A stretch of 64,000 nt of DNA. It comes from Fimbriiglobus ruber. Lineage in GTDB: Bacteria; Planctomycetota; Planctomycetia; Gemmatales; Gemmataceae. A program made the position numbers and the translations under genes. Below the pieces are notes generated by a model. It was not told the DNA's origin and made no database searches. It saw nothing but the letters and a program-made list of their open reading frames with translations. Below, in pieces: positions 60,477-64,000 of this stretch. The DNA lies in contig NZ_NIDE01000019.1 of the NCBI RefSeq assembly GCF_002197845.1, forward strand, positions 372,001 through 436,000, written 5' to 3'. Each line of letters starts with the position of its first letter. Position 1 is the stretch's first letter.

Positions 60477-61973
60477 TCATTCGCGGCAAATCACCGCACC
60501 ACGCCCAAGCGCACCCAAGTAATCGGCGATCGCTTTCGTGTCTCCGCTCCGGGCCACGCACGCCACGTACCCGTCCGGGCGAACCAGCCACATTCCGCCG
60601 GTGTGCAGTGGCGGCCGAAGATCGGGATCGAGCAGCTCTGCGAACTCTTTGATTAGCTCCGTTACGCCGCTGCCGAACTCGGCAAACAGCGCGAATCGCG
60701 GGACGTTGCCCGAGCCGGCGGGAACCTGACCAGCGACCGGCACGACGCGCTCGCCCGGCTCGGGGCCGGTCATCCCGTGCGCGGCCGGGCCGTTGAGCGG
60801 ACTGTGGTCGTAGCCGATGGAGACTTCCGCCATCTGGTTCGCCATCGCCCGGCGGACCGGCCCCAACCCGAACAAAGCGTGCCCCAACACGTTCCGCACT
60901 ATTTGAGCGGTGTGGTTCCTCATGATAGCTACCGCCGTCAGACGGCCCGCGGCTTTGAGGACCTGTTCGCCGACAGCACTGCGCTCAACGCTGTAGCTGT
61001 CGAGCAATTTCTCGGAACACGTTTTCCGGCAGACCAGGGCCAGCTTCCACGCGAGGTTGAAGGCGTCCTGCATGCCGGTGTTCATGCCCTGACCGCCGGC
61101 CGGGCTGTGGACGTGGGCGGCGTCCCCGACCACGAAGACGTGCCCGGACCGGTAGTCGCCCACTTTCCGCTCATTGATCCGGAAAGCCGTAAGCCAGATC
61201 GGGTCGGATACGACCATGCCGCCGGGACCGCGGCGGTCGATAAGCTGCTGGGTTTGTTCGAGCGTCGGCTGTGGGGGCAGGGCTCCGGTGGACTGGCCGA
61301 TGTCGGCAATCACGCGGGCCCGGCCGGGCGAGATCGGGAAGACGACGAGGACGCCGTCTTCGTGCCAGTAGGTCGCGATCTCGGATTCCGGGAACGGGTA
61401 CCCGCTCAGATGGACGTCCGCCAGCATCCAGTCGCTTTGCAGGGTGTCGCCCAGGAACGACAGGCCGAGGCCGTGGCGGACCGTGCTGTGGGCGCCGTCG
61501 CAGCCAATCAGCCAGTCCGTCTCCAGCGTCTCTTCCCGCCCGTCCGCGTGGCGAAAAACGGTCGTGACGCCGTGATCCTGTTTCGCGAAGGAAGCGACTT
61601 CGACCTGTCGTTCGACGCGGACACCGAGCCGGGCAAGATGTTCTTCCAGCAGCCGTTCCGTTTCCGATTGTGGCAGCATCAAAGCGAACGGGTAGGGGCT
61701 GTCCACGACGGAAATGTCGACGTGGCCGATGGCTTTTTGACCCGCGACAATGTTGGCCGCAGTGACCTTGTGCCCGGCGGCGACGAACGTGCCGCTGCAC
61801 CCCGCCCGGTCGAACAGTTCCAGTGTGCGGCTCCAGATCACGAGGGCTTTTGATTTGTCCGTGCGCTGGGCCGCCTTGTCCACGATCCGGACCGGGACGC
61901 CGTAGCGGGCGAGTTCGGCCGCCATCGTCATGCCGACGGGTCCGGCGCCAACGACCAGAACTTGCGGCGTCAT
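60477..61973 (-). CDS. FAD-dependent aromatic hydroxylase-type monooxygenase
   Basis: 498 residues with the class A flavin monooxygenase pattern: dinucleotide-binding VLVVGAGPVGMTMAAELARYGVPVRIVDK at the start, the DG motif WLIGCDGAHSTVRHGLGL, and the GD motif GHVFVVGDAAHVHSPAGGQGMNTGMQDAFNLAWKLA. A C-terminal thioredoxin-like tail (GGMWLVRPDGYVACVARSGD) as in phenol and resorcinol hydroxylases (PheA/TfdB) or polyketide oxygenases completes it. Uses NAD(P)H and O2 to hydroxylate an aromatic or polyketide substrate, identity unknown. Standalone gene with no regulator or catabolic operon nearby. Confidence 0.9.
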   Translation of the reverse strand: MTPQVLVVGAGPVGMTMAAELARYGVPVRIVDKAAQRTDKSKALVIWSRTLELFDRAGCSGTFVAAGHKVTAANIVAGQKAIGHVDISVVDSPYPFALMLPQSETERLLEEHLARLGVRVERQVEVASFAKQDHGVTTVFRHADGREETLETDWLIGCDGAHSTVRHGLGLSFLGDTLQSDWMLADVHLSGYPFPESEIATYWHEDGVLVVFPISPGRARVIADIGQSTGALPPQPTLEQTQQLIDRRGPGGMVVSDPIWLTAFRINERKVGDYRSGHVFVVGDAAHVHSPAGGQGMNTGMQDAFNLAWKLALVCRKTCSEKLLDSYSVERSAVGEQVLKAAGRLTAVAIMRNHTAQIVRNVLGHALFGLGPVRRAMANQMAEVSIGYDHSPLNGPAAHGMTGPEPGERVVPVAGQVPAGSGNVPRFALFAEFGSGVTELIKEFAELLDPDLRPPLHTGGMWLVRPDGYVACVARSGDTKAIADYLGALGRGAVICRE

Positions 61974-62167
61974 GGTTCGCTCCAGAATGAGAGCCGATCA
62001 GTGACTTTGGGCTAGCGATTGCTGGCACGCCCGAACACGACCATGCGGATGAACGGACAACTTCTCAAGAAAGGACGGAGGGTAAATTACAGGCGCCCGC
62101 GACCTTCGCCCACAACCCGATTTCCGCGGTTGCATACCTCGTGCCAAAGGCTTTGATGTGCATGTTC

Positions 62168-62207
62168 GTCCAGGTCAGGTGCGCCGGGCGGCGCACCTGA
62201 CCTGGAC
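62168..62207. repeat. perfect 18-bp inverted repeat (hairpin)
   Basis: GTCCAGGTCAGGTGCGCC at 62168-62185 and its exact complement at 62190-62207 flank a GGGC loop. About 50 bp further a related sequence TCAACTGCG-(8)-CGCAGTTGA is followed by the same CCTGGACCG string, so GCGCA..TGACCTGGACCG occurs twice as a unit. Likely a dispersed palindromic element rather than a terminator, since no coding end is near. Confidence 0.7.
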
Positions 62208-62860
62208 CGATCAGCATCGACTTTCCGGTCCCAACACTCTGCGCGTTCACGCAAATCAACTGCGTACCCCTGCGCAGTTGACCTGGACCGCGCTGCGTCG
62301 GCCAACATGCTCCAGCAGACACGTCTCACCCGCGCCGGGGTTAGCCTGTCGGCGTGCGAACGCTACGGAGGTTTCAGTAAGCCGGCGAGTTCGCGGCGGG
62401 CCATCGCGCCGCGACGGGTTGCGAGTTCAGGCGGACGACATCCCGGGGCCGCGGGGCCCGAAAAACGGAAGCCTGCCCACCCCGGTGGGACCGACCCCGA
62501 TTCGATCCTCTCGGGGGCGTCGGACGCGGCACCGCGAAAACAGGTTCCCCGGCCTTAACGTGGCCGGTTTCCCAGGCAACGGGCAGGTAGTCGATCCTGC
62601 GCTGCGAGATACGTCCTGGTCCATCACCTCTCACGGCCGCGAACGTCCGGCCGGAAAAACCTGTGCAGTACCCGGTGCGGGCGGACGACTGAAACACGGA
62701 TTCAACGCCGGCCGAAACACGGTGCGCGAGACCGCTCCCTCTCTGACTTGGTAGAGAGAGAGCGGGAATCTCGCCGCGCGCCGAACTGGTCAACGAGTCC
62801 GTCGGCGGTGTCGCATCGAACCGGATTGATCTCCGGGAAGAGTGCCCCCCGCCTACCGAA

Positions 62861-63023
62861 ATTGGTTCGTTTCGTAAAAACCGATCCCGCGACGCCGCGG
62901 AGACCAACCTCTGGCCATCGCCAGATGACGTGGAATGGGTTCGTTTTGTAAAAACTGGTGGCGGGGCAGGCGGGAACCGCAACCGGGGACGAATTCCGCC
63001 GGGAATGGGTTCGTTTTGTAAAA
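62861..63023. repeat. three dispersed direct copies of a GGTTCGTTTTGTAAAA motif
   Basis: Copies at 62861-62880, 62934-62954 and 63004-63023 share (A)ATxGGTTCGTTTTGTAAAAxC, one with a C for T; spacing is about 70 bp. In complementary reading these give the FYKTNPFP-like strings that recur between planctomycete genes. No gene function is implied. Confidence 0.6.
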
Positions 63024-63079
63024 GCCGGTTCCAGCGGCCCGAAAGGGATAGGTTGGCGGGAACAGACTGCCCATCCGCC

Positions 63080-63163
63080 CGGAGTTCGCGAAGCGTACCC
63101 CGGAGTTCGCGAAGCGTACCCCGGAGTTCGCGAAGCGTACCCCGGAGTTCGCGAAGCGTATCC
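63080..63163. repeat. 21-bp tandem repeat, four units
   Basis: Four consecutive 21-bp units of CGGAGTTCGCGAAGCGTACCC start at 63080, 63101, 63122 and 63143; only the last has one T for C. Each contains the 8-bp palindrome TTCGCGAA. The block ends 9 bp before the stop of the SNF2 helicase gene. The unit length is a multiple of three, but no supported gene covers it. Confidence 0.9.
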
Positions 63164-63172
63164 CGGGCAAAC

Positions 63173-64000
63173 CTACCGCTTCGGCCGCGCCCGAATGTCG
63201 AAGAGGCCGAAGATTTCGTCCTCGTTGAGGCCGATGCTGGACGGCTTGTCGGCCTGGGCGATGAGGTCGTTGAACACCTTGCGCTTGGCTTCTAGCACGT
63301 CCGCGATGCGCTTCTCGATGGTGTTTTCGGTCAGGAACCGGGTCACGGTGACCGGGTACTTTTGGCCGATGCGGTGCGCGCGGTTGATCGCTTGGTCCTC
63401 GATCGCCGGGTTCCACCACCGGTCGAAGAGGAAGACGTAGTTCGTGAACTGCAAGTTCAACCCGACGCTGCCGCTGCCGTAACTCATCAGAAGTACGTGC
63501 TTGGTCGGGTCCGCCTTGAACCGGTCGAGGATCGGCGTCCGCTGCTGGGTGGGGATGCGGCCGTGGTACTGGAGCGGCCCGTAAGCCGCGAGGGCCTTTT
63601 CGATCACCAGCAGCGGCTCGACCCACTGGGAGAAGATGATCGCCTTTCGCCCGTTCGCGACGACCTCTTCCATGTCTTGAACGAGCTGTACGAGCTTGGC
63701 GCTCTCGCCCGTCAGCGGGTCGAAGTTGCAAATCTGCTTGAGACGCATGACGAGTTGGAACACGTGCTGGACGTTGATCGTGTCCCCGAGTTCGTTCAGG
63801 CGGATCACGCCGTCCTTTTCGGCCAGGTCGTACGCACTTCGCTGAGCGGGCAGCAGTTCCACTTCCAGGTCTTTGATCATCTTCGGCGGCATGTCGGACT
63901 GAACGTCGTCCTTGGTCCGCCGGAGGATGCTGTCGTTCGTGAGTGCCGCCAGCTGTTTCGGCGGCGTGTCGGCCGGGACGCGGCCCGGATCGACGAACGC
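63173..64000 (-). CDS. SNF2/RapA-family helicase, C-terminal part (gene runs past window end)
   Basis: The 275 codons visible are open to the window edge. They start mid-protein with LTNDSILRRTKDDVQSDMPPKM, the junction between the two SNF2 ATPase lobes, and include helicase motifs V and VI: FSQWVEPLLVIEKAL, VLLMSYGSGSVGLNLQFTNYVFLFDRWWNPAIEDQAINRAHRIGQ, with Arg fingers in HRIGQ. The end is EDEIFGLFDIRARPKR. SNF2 enzymes move along or remodel DNA-protein complexes using ATP. No domain after the helicase core. N-terminal domains cannot be seen. Confidence 0.93.
   Translation of the reverse strand, partial: AFVDPGRVPADTPPKQLAALTNDSILRRTKDDVQSDMPPKMIKDLEVELLPAQRSAYDLAEKDGVIRLNELGDTINVQHVFQLVMRLKQICNFDPLTGESAKLVQLVQDMEEVVANGRKAIIFSQWVEPLLVIEKALAAYGPLQYHGRIPTQQRTPILDRFKADPTKHVLLMSYGSGSVGLNLQFTNYVFLFDRWWNPAIEDQAINRAHRIGQKYPVTVTRFLTENTIEKRIADVLEAKRKVFNDLIAQADKPSSIGLNEDEIFGLFDIRARPKR

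Larger units (their letters stand above)
61974..63172. other. gene-free, repeat-filled stretch
   Basis: About 1.2 kb without a gene I can support. The frames through it are Arg/Pro/Ser-rich on both strands and have no domains. It contains a perfect 18-bp hairpin, a smaller hairpin at about 62257-62282, three copies of a TTCGTTTTGTAAAA-type repeat and a four-unit 21-bp tandem repeat, each listed separately. Confidence 0.6.

Noticed and set aside
62158-62754. A 198-codon plus-strand frame in the gene-free stretch
   Set aside because: It is built from palindromes and low-complexity residues, with strings read symmetrically from both strands.
63080-63163. Four regular repeats as a CRISPR array
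   Set aside because: Units are contiguous with no spacers, and no cas genes are nearby.

Overview
The window is GC-rich bacterial DNA from a planctomycete, most likely of the Gemmataceae (Gemmata/Fimbriiglobus type). The evidence is the family content: linked DUF1549/DUF1553 and DUF1501 genes, paired DUF1559 pseudopilin-like genes, an ECF sigma factor fused to a membrane and extracytoplasmic domain, an FG-GAP/RHS giant protein with an N-terminal planctomycete-type LEDR motif, a caspase-like protein, a DUF1080 protein, a Ser/Thr kinase, and an FhcC-like protein of H4MPT C1 metabolism. No tRNA, rRNA or CRISPR array was recognised. The species cannot be named from the sequence.

Region 1 (1-11.6 kb) is ordinary planctomycete content. 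It holds a membrane-anchored protein, a secreted M14 carboxypeptidase, a cupin-like oxygenase, a REP-type repeat pair, and a tight minus-strand cluster (two DUF1559 proteins, DUF1549/1553, DUF1501, EF-hand protein) joined by short gaps or overlaps. A lipoprotein and a CX5R phosphatase/CxxCH fusion follow.

Region 2 (11.6-27.7 kb) is the accessory hotspot, an RHS polymorphic-toxin locus. A complete 2490-residue FG-GAP/RHS protein ends in an AT-rich glycine-zipper tip and is followed by a small two-helix membrane protein. Downstream lie two orphan RHS C-terminal cassettes, each a copy of the GC-rich core joined to a different AT-rich tip. One tip is an ADP-ribosyltransferase-like domain with a 91-residue partner gene. 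The other cassette is broken by two identical 254-bp MITEs with 8-bp target duplications and by a 1-nt frameshift. Scars of IS21 and IS66 transposons and a ParA N-terminal stub lie in the gaps.

Region 3 (27.7-42.3 kb) carries an M16 peptidase, the ECF sigma fusion, small membrane proteins, an intact IS1202-like element with a 17-bp target duplication, a glycosyltransferase joined to an unknown 502-residue protein, two genes with apparent 1-nt frameshifts, and interspersed repeats.

Region 4 (42.3-64 kb) carries queC-queD. Next is a 4-bp-overlapping pair: a WD40/Roc-like GTPase/zinc-ribbon/TIR-SEFIR protein and a zeta-toxin-like P-loop kinase, the best candidate for an undescribed signalling or defence module. 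Then come a VWA protein, FhcC, a caspase fold lacking its catalytic dyad, DUF1080, DUF3754, a kinase, a histidine phosphatase, a methyltransferase, a GTPase, an AT-rich HNH/SEC-C gene, a flavin monooxygenase, a repeat-filled gene-free stretch, and the C-terminus of an SNF2 helicase running off the window.
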